Part shown: piece after piece, positions 26,058-35,678 of the stretch | Layout of the letters: each line of letters begins with the position of its first letter | Position numbering within the stretch: position 1 is the first letter of the stretch | Assembly (NCBI GenBank): GCA_964370295.1 | Contig: CAYJIR010000008.1 | Location: 1 to 64,000 of the forward strand | Direction: 5' to 3' | From: JAAYCI01 sp964370295 | GTDB lineage: Bacteria; Bacillota; Clostridia; Oscillospirales; Ruminococcaceae | Length of the DNA: 64,000 nt | Program-made: the position numbers and the translations under genes | Notes under the pieces: model-generated | The model's database searches: none | What the model saw: the letters and a program-made list of their open reading frames with translations, nothing else | What the model was told of the DNA's origin: nothing

Positions 26058-26257
26058 GGGGGCTTTTATCTCGAAAAAACATAATAGAAATAAGAGAGAA
26101 GATGTAAAATGTGGATATAACTTTTTTCCACTTTCATCTTTAAACCTTCGCTTAACATCTTTACAATGCATTACACGTATCAAAAAATCCATGTCAATAT
26201 TTTACGAAATATCGCATCATTTTATAGTGTATAAAGCCAATGTGATAATTTCGATAG

Positions 26258-27583
26258 TTAAGCCATCGTACGTTTTGCGCGTGGTGCCTGTATTGGTTTC
26301 TTTACAATATGCACGGTATGGTCTGCGCCCTCTAATCGCTCCTTAGCCACTGCCAGCATAAGTTTGATACGATTTTCTTGGTTCACCAACGTAGCACTGG
26401 GGTCATAATCGATGGGTACGATATTCGCTTCTGGATGCAAGGCCCTGATTTTTGAAATCATTCCCTTGCCCACCACATGGTTTGGCAAACACCCAAACGG
26501 CTGGGCACACACAATATTGGGATAACCCGCATGCACCAACTCCATCATTTCGCTGGTTAAAAGCCAACCTTCACCCATCTTGGCGCCACGCCCTACTATG
26601 CCTTCCCCCATCTTCATCACCTTAGAAAACAGGGCCGGGGCCTGTAGTTGTTTTGAGAATTTGGCCACGGCATCATGCATAAGGCTCTCGCGAGATGCAA
26701 TGAAATTTGTCACAGTATCAAGCACTGTGCGATACAAGTGGTTGCCACCATACATTCGCACATCTTCAGCCATATTTACCACGCAATATTGAATAAACGC
26801 CGTTAGCCCTGGCATGTTCACTTCACAATCTTCACGCGCCAAAAAGGCTTCCAATCCACTATTTCCCAGCGGAGAATACTTTACGTAAATTTCACCCACA
26901 ATCCCCACTTTCACTTTGGGCACGCGTGTCACAGGAATAGAGGAGAAATCGGCGGCAATTTGCTCGAAATTGCGTTTCATTTCCCTTTTAGAAAGCCCTT
27001 TTCCATCCGCAAGTTGGGCCGATATATTCTCTTGCCAATGGCGCACACGAGCATCCACGGCACCTATTTCATTTTCATAAGGCCGCAGTTGATTGGCAAG
27101 GCTCATGAGTTCATCACCATATAAACAAACGCTTACCAGCTTGCGAAGCGTAGACAAAGACATCGTAAAACCGGAATCTTTTTCAAGCCCGGAAAAATTC
27201 AAACTTGCAACAGGAATTTGTGGAAATCCGGCCTGCACCAAGGCCTTCCGCAACAGATGAATATAGTTGGACGCACGGCATCCGCCACCGGTTTGTGTTA
27301 TCAAAAGCGCTGTGTGGTCTAAATCGTATCGGCCACTTTTTAATGCATCAATAAATTGCCCAATCACTAAAAGTGCGGGATAACATGTATCATTGTGTAC
27401 ATATTTCAGGCCATCTTGTGCCACTTCCGGCCCGCCATTTTCCAACACCTCAATACGATACCCCGCCTGACGAAATACTTCAGCAATCATATGAAAATGA
27501 ATGGGTGCCATTTGTGGAAACAAAATGGTGTGTGTTTTTTTCATTTCTAATGTGAAACGCGGATAGTTTTGTTCTGTACTCAT
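26258..27583 (-). CDS. 2-hydroxyacyl-CoA dehydratase-like component (C-terminal part of a split activase-related protein)
   Basis: A 441-residue protein resembling the HgdB-like C-terminal region of large activase-related proteins. Cysteines in NDTCYPALL, TGGGCRASNY and CAQPFGCLPNHV could hold an Fe-S cluster. It starts 27 bases after the stop of the 989-residue activase, with its own AAAGGAG. Together the two products total 1430 residues, close to the size of the single fused protein common in Clostridia, so this appears to be a natural gene split. Its metabolic role is not established. Confidence 0.8.
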   Translation of the reverse strand: MSTEQNYPRFTLEMKKTHTILFPQMAPIHFHMIAEVFRQAGYRIEVLENGGPEVAQDGLKYVHNDTCYPALLVIGQFIDALKSGRYDLDHTALLITQTGGGCRASNYIHLLRKALVQAGFPQIPVASLNFSGLEKDSGFTMSLSTLRKLVSVCLYGDELMSLANQLRPYENEIGAVDARVRHWQENISAQLADGKGLSKREMKRNFEQIAADFSSIPVTRVPKVKVGIVGEIYVKYSPLGNSGLEAFLAREDCEVNMPGLTAFIQYCVVNMAEDVRMYGGNHLYRTVLDTVTNFIASRESLMHDAVAKFSKQLQAPALFSKVMKMGEGIVGRGAKMGEGWLLTSEMMELVHAGYPNIVCAQPFGCLPNHVVGKGMISKIRALHPEANIVPIDYDPSATLVNQENRIKLMLAVAKERLEGADHTVHIVKKPIQAPRAKRTMA

Positions 27584-27610
27584 GTGGATCTCCTTTTGTT
27601 TTCAGCCCTC

Positions 27611-30580
27611 CTAGGCACTTTCACCTGAAGGACTTGTTTCCGGCTCCAATGCGGCAAAAAGGCTACGCAGCCGTATGCTCACCGCACCTAAGTTCGCAAT
27701 CTCATCAATTTTTATTTGCGTATATAATTTTCCACCGTCGTGCAATATTTCGCGCACTTCATCGGTGGTTACGGCATCCAATCCACAGCCAAAACTAACC
27801 AACTGCACCAAATTCATATCTTTTTGTCCGGCCACATAGCGTGCCGCAGCGTATAAGCGCGCATGGTAAGTCCACTGGTTTAATACGCCGGTAAGAGGTG
27901 TTGTGTCGCAATGGCTCACAGCGTCTTCACTCACCACAGCAGCCCCTTGCGCTGTAATCAATTTTTCTATGCCATGGTTAATTTCATTGTCTAAATGATA
28001 CGGCCTGCCCGCCAAAACTATGATGGGCATCCCTTGTTTTCGCGCTTCCTCTATAATTTTTTGTCCTTTATCTCGCACACGCGATAAGTGGCTTTCGTAT
28101 TCTGCATAAGCGGCTTTCGCGGCGTTTTTTACCTCAGAAAAAGAAATATCTTTCCAATATTTTTGCAGAATTTGCACCATTTTTTTTGGAAAATCACCAG
28201 GGCGATGGATGCCCACATAGTCGTATATAAACCGTTTTCCACCCATGTTGGGGAAACTGCTTTGGATAACCTCGGGATAATAGGCCACTACCGGGCAATT
28301 GAAACAATTGTCGCTGATGCCCTCGTCAATGTTGTAACTCATACAGGGATAAAATATCGTTTCAATGTCCTCATTATCCAGCAACGCTTGCACATGCCCA
28401 TGTATCAATTTGGCAGGGTAACAAACGGTGTCGCTCGGAATGGTGCTCTGCCCTAAGAAATACAATTTACGAGAAGAACGCGGACTTTTGTATACCGTAA
28501 AACCCAGTTTTGAAAAAAAGGTATGCCAAAACGGCAATGTTTCGTAAAAGTTCAAACCCAATGGAAACGCAATGGTACCACGTGGGCCTTTTATGGGTTC
28601 ATATTTTTCCAGCAGCTGCATTTTATATTCGTAAATATCCAAGGGATTGTGAGCCTCCCGCTTGGTTACCGGCCTATCACAGCGATTGCCGCTAATATAT
28701 TTCTGCTGGCCCGGAAACAAATTCACGGTGAGGTGACAGTGGTTGGTGCACAGCCCGCACGTGGCCGATGTTACCGTGTGGGAAAATTCTTCCAATTCCT
28801 GTTTACTTCGTAAACTGCTTCTTTTCTGGTCTACCGCTTTTTTTCGGCCATATAATGCAGCGCCAAATGCACCCATTAACCCCGCAATAGAGGGTCGTAT
28901 CACCTGCACGCCCATTTCCGTTTCAAAGGCACGCAAAACAGCATCATTATAAAATGTTCCGCCTTGCACCACAATTTTTTTGCCCAATTGCTCTGGGTTA
29001 GAGGCGCGTATCACCTTGTATAGGGCATTTTTTACTACGCTTTGCGCAAGCCCCGCCGAAATATTTTGTATCGATGCACCATCTTTTTGCGCCTGTTTCA
29101 CCGAAGAGTTCATAAACACGGTACAGCGGCTTCCCAGCTCTACCGGGGCATCCCCATATAGGCCTAACTTGGCGAACTCTTTTATGTCGCGCCCTAGCGC
29201 CTCTGCAAAAGTTTGCAAAAAGCTGCCACAGCCGGAGGAACACGCCTCGTTAAGAAAAATATCGCTGACAACACCGTCCTCAATTCGAAAACACTTCATG
29301 TCTTGCCCGCCGATGTCGATGATAAAGTCCACATCGGGTTGAAAGTGTCTTGCGGCCCGAAAATGTGCCATGGTTTCCACCAGGCTGTAATCACAACGTA
29401 GCGCTTCTTTGCACAATACTTCTCCGTATCCGGTAGTTGTAGCCGAGGCAATTTGCATTTCCGGTGCCTGTTCATATAGATTCAGCACCATGCTACGTAG
29501 CAAGGGAATTGGATTGCCGGAATTCGATTGATAACTTGTATCCAGCAATTCCCCGTTTTCACTTAACAAAACTGTTTTTATGGTTGTGCTGCCTGCATCA
29601 ATGCCCAAATGAGCTCGTCCTTTATACCCTTCTAGCGGCATCTGAGGCACCGTTGCCTGTTTATGACGCAATACAAATTCTTGGTACTCTTCTTTACTAT
29701 TAAATAGTGGTTTGGCATGCATAAAGCTTGCGCCGTGGCCCTCTGCCTTACTTAGTTTCTCCCGAAGTTGGGCCAAGGTAAAAGCTTGTTCTGCACAAAG
29801 GGCAGCGCCTATGCACACAAAATGTAAGCTATTATCAGGCAAAACCCCTTGCAATTTCAAGACACTGTCAAATGCTGCACGCAACTCACTCAAAAAGGTA
29901 AGTGGCCCACCCAAATATAGTATATTTCCTTCAACAGCACGTCCTTGTGCCAGGCCAGCCACTGTTTGATTAACCACAGAATATAAGATAGAGGCCGCTA
30001 CGTCTTCTGTCAGAGCGCCTTGATTGATAAGCGGCTGCACATCTGTTTTTGCAAAAACACCACAGCGGCTGGCAATGGTATATATCTTGGTTTTATGTTT
30101 TGCCTTTTCGTTTAGCTCGCTTGGGTCCATTTTTAACAAGGTCGCCATTTGGTCTATAAACGCACCGGTACCACCGGCGCATGACCCATTCATGCGCACT
30201 TCCATGCCACCGGATAAAAACAAAATCTTTGCATCTTCACCGCCCAGCTCAATAACCACGTCGGCCTCCGGGGCTAAGCTTCTGGCCGCCACACGAGTGG
30301 CAAAAACCTCTTGCACAAAAGGAATGTCGCAAGCTTCGGCAACACCCATACCGGCCGAACCAGATATGGCCGCCGAAAAAACATCCTTGGAAAATTGCTC
30401 TTCAAGCTCCTGTAGGAGATTATCTGTTTTTTCGTTAATATGAGAAAAATGTCGTTCATAACGTTCATAAAGGATATCCCCTTTGGGGCCAATGACAACA
30501 CATTTTACCGTTGTAGAACCGATGTCTAAGCCCAAACGCAAGGGAATTTCATTTTGTTTGAAAAGTTGGCTGGATTTCAA
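27611..30580 (-). CDS. Activase-related protein with tandem BcrAD/BadFG ATPase domains
   Basis: A 989-residue protein. The first ASKHA ATPase domain (about 15-270) has GLDIGSTTVK and Fe-S cysteines C134 (NGSCAGGTGAF) and C173 (SRCGVF). The second (about 323-580) has GIDAGSTTIK with C447, C451 (NEACSSGCGSF) and C486 (SRCTVF). The remainder resembles the DUF2229 region, with several further cysteines. Related activases drive ATP-dependent electron transfer into 2-hydroxyacyl-CoA dehydratases, but the tandem form has no settled substrate. It starts at a TTG with AAAGG eight bases upstream, and is coupled to the following HgdB-like gene. Confidence 0.88.
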   Translation of the reverse strand: MKSSQLFKQNEIPLRLGLDIGSTTVKCVVIGPKGDILYERYERHFSHINEKTDNLLQELEEQFSKDVFSAAISGSAGMGVAEACDIPFVQEVFATRVAARSLAPEADVVIELGGEDAKILFLSGGMEVRMNGSCAGGTGAFIDQMATLLKMDPSELNEKAKHKTKIYTIASRCGVFAKTDVQPLINQGALTEDVAASILYSVVNQTVAGLAQGRAVEGNILYLGGPLTFLSELRAAFDSVLKLQGVLPDNSLHFVCIGAALCAEQAFTLAQLREKLSKAEGHGASFMHAKPLFNSKEEYQEFVLRHKQATVPQMPLEGYKGRAHLGIDAGSTTIKTVLLSENGELLDTSYQSNSGNPIPLLRSMVLNLYEQAPEMQIASATTTGYGEVLCKEALRCDYSLVETMAHFRAARHFQPDVDFIIDIGGQDMKCFRIEDGVVSDIFLNEACSSGCGSFLQTFAEALGRDIKEFAKLGLYGDAPVELGSRCTVFMNSSVKQAQKDGASIQNISAGLAQSVVKNALYKVIRASNPEQLGKKIVVQGGTFYNDAVLRAFETEMGVQVIRPSIAGLMGAFGAALYGRKKAVDQKRSSLRSKQELEEFSHTVTSATCGLCTNHCHLTVNLFPGQQKYISGNRCDRPVTKREAHNPLDIYEYKMQLLEKYEPIKGPRGTIAFPLGLNFYETLPFWHTFFSKLGFTVYKSPRSSRKLYFLGQSTIPSDTVCYPAKLIHGHVQALLDNEDIETIFYPCMSYNIDEGISDNCFNCPVVAYYPEVIQSSFPNMGGKRFIYDYVGIHRPGDFPKKMVQILQKYWKDISFSEVKNAAKAAYAEYESHLSRVRDKGQKIIEEARKQGMPIIVLAGRPYHLDNEINHGIEKLITAQGAAVVSEDAVSHCDTTPLTGVLNQWTYHARLYAAARYVAGQKDMNLVQLVSFGCGLDAVTTDEVREILHDGGKLYTQIKIDEIANLGAVSIRLRSLFAALEPETSPSGESA

Positions 30581-30834
30581 AATATTTGCCTTTCTATGTG
30601 CCCAACAGGCAAGTTGAGATTTGGGAGTGATTCAAAAGTGAAGCATTTGCATATATGTTTTATATTACTATAACAATATAACTCCCCTAGGATACAACTT
30701 ATAATATCATACCACGAATAGACCCGATAAAACAAGAAAAATAAATGTGAAATCACTTGCATTCGACAATATAATATATTCTTACTATGCTTGTGTTTTT
30801 TTTATATTTATGGTATGGTATGGATACAATTGAA
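30581..30834. other. AT-rich divergent spacer
   Basis: Lies between the activase gene and the cobalamin riboswitch. It is very AT-rich with several TATAAT-like strings on both strands; no gene was recognised. Confidence 0.4.
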
Positions 30835-31015
30835 TATACTTGTGCGATGCGTAGCGATACGCCGTGCTTATTACAAGCACATCAGAGGGAACGCGGATGA
30901 AATTTCCGGACTATCCCAGTAACCGTGAAGCGGACGAATTGGCAAAGGCCACTGCCCAAAAGGGTGGGAAGGTGCCATAGTAGAATGATGCAAAGTCGGG
31001 ACACCTATCGTGACA
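30835..31015 (+). promoter_or_regulatory. Cobalamin riboswitch
   Basis: The conserved core is present in order: GAGGGAACGCGGATGAAAT, TTCCGGACTATCCCAGTAA with CCGTGAAGCGG, a GCCACTG stem region, GGGAAGGTGCC, and the B12-box-like AAAGTCGGGACACCTATCG at about 30992-31010. A terminator and a predicted B12/iron-type binding lipoprotein gene follow. Cobalamin binding should repress that gene. Ends are approximate. Confidence 0.9.
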
Positions 31016-31067
31016 ATGATTTCCTGAGGAGAAAGGCTGTTATTATCAGCTCCAAGTGTTTGTTTTT

Positions 31068-31095
31068 GGGCTCCCATTTATTGGGGGCCCTTTTT
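31068..31095 (+). terminator. Expression-platform terminator of the cobalamin riboswitch
   Basis: GGGCTCCC and GGGGGCCC form an 8-bp stem with one GU pair, followed by five T, ending 40 bases before the start codon. Confidence 0.85.
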
Positions 31096-31134
31096 AACAT
31101 AATTCTATAAAATAAGAAGGAAGGAAGATTTACA

Positions 31135-32178
31135 ATGAAGAAATTCTTACGTAGTGCACTGTGTGGTGCTTTGGCTGTGGCTGTTTTGGCCGCCTGTGCC
31201 CCGGCAGAAGAGGCAGTGTCTTCAGCATCTACCCTGCAAAGCCAGAGTGAGGCAGGTGAAAGCGCATCTATGATAGCAAACCAGACTACACTCACAGATA
31301 TGAACGGACGCGAAGTAGTGCTGGATAGCACTATTGAAAGAGTCATAGCCTTGGCACCATCCGATGCTGAAATTATCTACGCCCTGGGCGCGGGAGACAA
31401 ATTAATTGGGCGCGGTGAATATTGCGATTATCCCGAAGCTGTGCTAGATGTACCCGTGGTGCAAACAGGAAGTGAAACCAATATTGAAGAGATTTTGGCC
31501 CTGGAGCCACAGCTAGTGGTAATGAACACGATGGCACAGCCCATGGAAGATATAGACCAGTTAGAAAATGCCGGGATACCGGTTCTCACCACTGCCAGTG
31601 TAGACATCGCCGGCGTTTATGAAAGCATCGAAATGCTTGGGGTAGCCTTAGAGGCCCAAGAACAGGCCGACACTTTAATTTCTGATATGCAAGCAGATTT
31701 TGACACCTTAGTGCAAACCGTGGGCGAGCAAAGTGAATCCAAAACAATCTATTTTGAAGTATCACCCTTAGAGTTTGGCCTTTGGACGGCCGGGAACAAT
31801 ACTTTCATGAATGAAATCGCCACTTTATTGGGCCTAGAGAACGCCTTTTCCGATGTGGAGGGCTGGGCCGAAATTTCCGAAGAACAAGTGCTGGAGCGCA
31901 ACCCCGATGCCATAGTTACCATTGCCATGTACTTTGGAGAAGGCCCCCTGCCCGACGAAGAAATTCTTTCGAGAAACGGATGGCAACAACTTTCGGCCGT
32001 GCAAAATGCACAAGTATTTTCCTTGCCAGAGGATGAACTATCTAGACCCGGCCCGCGTCTGGTAGAGGGCGCACAAGCTCTGGCGCAGGCAGTTTATGGA
32101 ATTCCTGCTGAGGCAGACGAAACACAGGCCGCTTCGGAAGAAAGTGAGCTGGTTAGCTCTTCCACCAGTACCAGCTAA
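31135..32178 (+). CDS. Cobalamin-type ABC transporter solute-binding lipoprotein
   Basis: A 347-residue exported lipoprotein: signal peptide ending in the lipobox LAAC, a serine-rich linker, then a class III (BtuF/FhuD-like) binding domain from about residue 60 (VIALAPSDAEIIYALGAGDKL), and a low-complexity Ser/Glu tail. The riboswitch upstream makes cobalamin or a cobamide precursor the likely ligand, though siderophore binding is the family alternative. No permease or ATPase gene follows; the next gene is convergent, so it must borrow a transporter encoded elsewhere. GGAAG lies before the ATG. Confidence 0.88.
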   Translation: MKKFLRSALCGALAVAVLAACAPAEEAVSSASTLQSQSEAGESASMIANQTTLTDMNGREVVLDSTIERVIALAPSDAEIIYALGAGDKLIGRGEYCDYPEAVLDVPVVQTGSETNIEEILALEPQLVVMNTMAQPMEDIDQLENAGIPVLTTASVDIAGVYESIEMLGVALEAQEQADTLISDMQADFDTLVQTVGEQSESKTIYFEVSPLEFGLWTAGNNTFMNEIATLLGLENAFSDVEGWAEISEEQVLERNPDAIVTIAMYFGEGPLPDEEILSRNGWQQLSAVQNAQVFSLPEDELSRPGPRLVEGAQALAQAVYGIPAEADETQAASEESELVSSSTSTS

Positions 32179-32233
32179 AAATAGCAACCTTGTCCCCTTT
32201 TTATGGCTTCATGTATAAGTTTGCATAAAATAC

Positions 32234-32278
32234 CGCCTACCCACGGTGTGAACGTGTTGAGGTAGGCGTTATTTTTGT
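32234..32278. terminator. Terminator shared by convergent genes
   Basis: CGCCTACC/GGTAGGCG enclosing CACG/CGTG, then TTATTTTTG on the + strand. The stop codon of the minus-strand gene lies in this T-rich tail. Confidence 0.75.
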
Positions 32279-33078
32279 TCGGTATTCCACTGGTCTTCCC
32301 GCCTCTTTTTCAAGGTTTCATCAATTTTAAAAGTATTATCTATTTTGGGCCAAACCCAAAGCATCTGTATCAACATGGGAAGCGATATCCCCAAAAAAAG
32401 CAAAATAGGCAAAGAAAACGGAAAAAATACCATTTGTAATAGCAGAAGACCACTCCCTAAAATGGCGCCGGGTAAACTGCGTGATATCGTGCCAATTCCC
32501 AGTAAAAAACTGTTTCGTAAAATGGCATGAACCGGCAAATCCATAAAAGCCATTTGAACAAAAAAAATGGGCAACATAAACACCCAAATGATGCTTGCAA
32601 ACAAATATAAAGTGTAAAAAAAGACAGGCAATTGGTTTATATATACATCGCCCATCAACCACACAAACAAGCCACTTCCTAAGAAAAGCCCAAAACCTAT
32701 GCCGGGCACGATGGCCTTCTTGAAATTTTCTCTGTAAATTTTCCCCCAATCGTGCCAGAAGAAAAAAGACTCATTGCGAAGCATTTGCACAAACAAGTAA
32801 TAAAAAGATGTTGTAGCCGCCCCCAATGGCAAACAGGCGGCTATAAAACATAGCAATAATAAAAACCCCATCATGACATTGCCTTGCATAAAATACACAC
32901 CGGAAAAATAAAAAGCAACTACCGGCCCCAAGATAAAAATCAAACACAAAAAATTCATTAGCATAAGTTTACTAAAATGTCGTAAAAACAATTCAACAAA
33001 ACGCGCCATTCCTTTTTTAACAGGCAAGTCCTTTGGCACGCCGGGTCCAGGCTTGTTCCAATCTTTCTTAAACAACAT
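32269..33078 (-). CDS. YesL-like (DUF624) membrane protein
   Basis: A 269-residue membrane protein with about five or six hydrophobic helices. The N-terminal MLNKF-like start, a conserved WGKIYRENFKKAI loop and the overall pattern suggest the DUF624/YesL family, whose members sit near sugar-transport genes but have no proven function. AGGAG lies before the ATG. The lipid kinase gene is 27 bases upstream in the same direction, so the two may be co-transcribed. Family assignment is moderate. Confidence 0.7.
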   Translation of the reverse strand: MLFKKDWNKPGPGVPKDLPVKKGMARFVELFLRHFSKLMLMNFLCLIFILGPVVAFYFSGVYFMQGNVMMGFLLLLCFIAACLPLGAATTSFYYLFVQMLRNESFFFWHDWGKIYRENFKKAIVPGIGFGLFLGSGLFVWLMGDVYINQLPVFFYTLYLFASIIWVFMLPIFFVQMAFMDLPVHAILRNSFLLGIGTISRSLPGAILGSGLLLLQMVFFPFSLPILLFLGISLPMLIQMLWVWPKIDNTFKIDETLKKRREDQWNTEQK

Positions 33079-33105
33079 TATCTATACGCTCCTGTACCTT
33101 TGCTT

Positions 33106-33996
33106 TTAAACAAAGATAGAAATGGCCCTCGGCAACACCGAAAGGTGAGACTCGCAAAATTCTCCTCCACTTTCCCCATCTAAGGTCCAACGGATAGGAT
33201 CTTTACTACGAATAACAAAAGACTTCCCTTGCCGTATTTCTATCAGTGAAGAGGGTAAAAACTCTTGCTTTACCAGGATTTGAGGCAATCCACCAAGATC
33301 TGCCAAATTTTTCGGCTTGCGAACCAACAGCAACTCGAATAGACCATCATCAAACTTTATTGTATCCTCAATGCGAAAATGCAGGCCGCCCAATGATGTT
33401 GTGTTGGTTACCATTCCGAATAAAAACTCACCTTCCAAAGCCTCACCATCACATTCTACGGTTGCCGTGATGGTGGGCAGATGTGTTAAACGGCCCAAAC
33501 CTTCAAATACATATGCCAAATGCCCCACCGCATTTTTAAAATGTTGGTTGGTTGTATACGAAACATCGGTAAAAGCGCCAAAAGCAGCCACATAATTAAA
33601 ACTTCTCTTATCGAATAGTCCAATATCACAGTGTAACAAAGCATTTGGCTTCACAATGCGTTTTGCCGCTTCCAGCATATTGTTTTTGGGGATTCCAAGA
33701 CTGGATGCGAAGTCGTTTGTGGTCCCCCCCGGTATATACCCCAACAAGGTAGGCGACTTTCGCTGTATAAGTCCACCAATTACTTCATTTAAGGTTCCGT
33801 CTCCGCCACAACACACCAATAAATGATAGGCTTTGCTATGGCGATGCGCCCATCTATAAGCATCGCCCATCTTTTGTGTGGGGTGTAGAGTGAGCTGGTA
33901 TCCACCATCATAAAAAATCTGAACAATCTCCAAAAAATCATTTTTCAGTTTATTTCCACCTGTGTGCGGGTTATAAACAAAAAGTGCTTTATTCAC
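33106..33996 (-). CDS. Diacylglycerol kinase-family lipid kinase
   Basis: A 296-residue DAGK-catalytic-fold protein of the YegS/DgkB type, which phosphorylates a lipid such as diacylglycerol. Evidence is the FVYNPHTGGNK start, the CCGGDGTLNEVIGGL nucleotide loop and GYIPGGTTNDFASSLGI. The GTG at 33996 is chosen because GGAGG is nine bases upstream and would overlap the TTG at 34020. It follows prfC by about 40 bases and precedes the YesL-like gene. Confidence 0.9.
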   Translation of the reverse strand: MNKALFVYNPHTGGNKLKNDFLEIVQIFYDGGYQLTLHPTQKMGDAYRWAHRHSKAYHLLVCCGGDGTLNEVIGGLIQRKSPTLLGYIPGGTTNDFASSLGIPKNNMLEAAKRIVKPNALLHCDIGLFDKRSFNYVAAFGAFTDVSYTTNQHFKNAVGHLAYVFEGLGRLTHLPTITATVECDGEALEGEFLFGMVTNTTSLGGLHFRIEDTIKFDDGLFELLLVRKPKNLADLGGLPQILVKQEFLPSSLIEIRQGKSFVIRSKDPIRWTLDGESGGEFCESHLSVLPRAISIFV

Positions 33997-34037
33997 AATT
34001 TTTATCCTCCAATCCAACACAAATTCTTTGTAATCTG

Positions 34038-35636
34038 CTATTTTGTGAAATGGCTTTCTCCAAATTCTGACAAGACTAACCCTTTATTATGTTCTTCAGC
34101 CCAACCTATATTCCAAAAGCTGGTAAATAGCAACAAACCACGGCCCCGCATGTCTTCGGCAGGCTTAGAATCGCTTGAAATATCCAACTGTGTTAAGGGT
34201 ACTTCGCTTTTTCCTACCCAACGTATATAGCTATAAGGAAGCTTTTCTAACAAAATATCTACATTATATTCGTTTTTTAAACGATATTCCAGCACCTCAA
34301 ATTGCAACACACCCACAGCACCCACAATAATTTCTTCCATGCCGCCACCCACCTGCCGGAAAATTTGGATGGCACCTTCTTGGGCAATTTGCTCAATACC
34401 TTTTACAAACTGTTTTCGTTTCATAGTGTCTTTTTGGCGCACTTTGGCGAAATGTTCCGGTGCAAAAACAGGTATGGGGTCGAAACTAAAACGTTCTTTA
34501 GATGCATTAAGAGTATCCCCAATAGAAAAAATTCCCGGATCGAAAACACCTAAAATATCCCCTGCATAGGCTTCTTGCACTATTTCCCGTTCTTCGGCCA
34601 TCATCTGCTGCGCCTGAGAAATTCGAATCATTTTTTCAGCTTGCTCGTGGCGCACTTCCATGCCTTTTTCAAAACGACCACTACATACACGCATAAAAGC
34701 AATCCGATCGCGGTGGGTTTTATTCATATTGGCTTGAATTTTAAAAACAAAAGCTGAAAAATCTTCCGAAAACGGGTCTATCTCTCCGGCTTTCGTCTTG
34801 CGTGCAAGCGGCGGCGGCGTAAGTTGCAAAAAAGATTTTAAAAATGGCTCCACACCAAAATTTGTGAGCCCAGAACCAAAAAAAACAGGCGTAAGTTGTC
34901 CTGCCAGCACGGCCTCTTCCTCATAGTGGCTGCCCGCACCATCTAATAATTCAATATCATCTAACAATATCATATGTGCATCCGCACCTATTTGCTCATC
35001 GATACCATCTTTACCCAGCTGCGCTTCAAAACTTTCCACTTTTTTCGAGCCGCGCAGCACGGAGGAAAAGGTGATAATCTCTTTGTGCTCTCTATCGTAT
35101 ACCCCTTGGAACTCTTTTCCGCTGCCAATAGGCCAGTTCATAGCGTAGGTATCTATACCAAGCACCTCTTCAATATCGGTAAGCAAATCGAGTGGCGGTT
35201 TTGCCTCTCTGTCCATTTTATTCACAAAGGTAAAAATCGGAATTCCCCGCATCACACACACTTTAAAAAGTTTTTTTGTTTGTGCTTCCACCCCTTTTGC
35301 TGCATCTATAACCATCACGGCTGCATCTGCCGCCATCAAGGTGCGGTAGGTATCCTCCGAGAAATCTTGGTGACCGGGGGTGTCTAAAATATTAACACAA
35401 TAACCATCGTATTCAAATTGCAGTACGCTACTTGTGACCGAAATGCCGCGCTGTTTCTCAATTTCCATCCAATCGGACACAGCATGACGCGTATTTTTTT
35501 GTCCCTTTACACTGCCGGCCAGCTGTATAGCGCCTCCGTATAAAAGCAATTTTTCTGTTAAAGTTGTTTTGCCCGCATCCGGATGGCTGATGATGGCAAA
35601 AGTGCGCCTTCTATTAATTTCTTCCCGTGTTGTCAT
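34038..35636 (-). CDS. prfC: Peptide chain release factor 3
   Basis: A 532-residue translational GTPase that recycles RF1/RF2 from the ribosome after termination. G1 SHPDAGKTT, G3 DTPGH, G4 NKMDREA and a long domain II/III specific to RF3 (FQVGGGMEEIIVGAVGVLQFEV-like region near residue 420) are present. GGGAGG lies before the ATG. Second of two non-FusA translational GTPases in the window. Confidence 0.95.
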   Translation of the reverse strand: MTTREEINRRRTFAIISHPDAGKTTLTEKLLLYGGAIQLAGSVKGQKNTRHAVSDWMEIEKQRGISVTSSVLQFEYDGYCVNILDTPGHQDFSEDTYRTLMAADAAVMVIDAAKGVEAQTKKLFKVCVMRGIPIFTFVNKMDREAKPPLDLLTDIEEVLGIDTYAMNWPIGSGKEFQGVYDREHKEIITFSSVLRGSKKVESFEAQLGKDGIDEQIGADAHMILLDDIELLDGAGSHYEEEAVLAGQLTPVFFGSGLTNFGVEPFLKSFLQLTPPPLARKTKAGEIDPFSEDFSAFVFKIQANMNKTHRDRIAFMRVCSGRFEKGMEVRHEQAEKMIRISQAQQMMAEEREIVQEAYAGDILGVFDPGIFSIGDTLNASKERFSFDPIPVFAPEHFAKVRQKDTMKRKQFVKGIEQIAQEGAIQIFRQVGGGMEEIIVGAVGVLQFEVLEYRLKNEYNVDILLEKLPYSYIRWVGKSEVPLTQLDISSDSKPAEDMRGRGLLLFTSFWNIGWAEEHNKGLVLSEFGESHFTK

Positions 35637-35678
35637 GCTTTCCCTCCCGGCACCAAATCGCCGTATCGTAACAAAATA

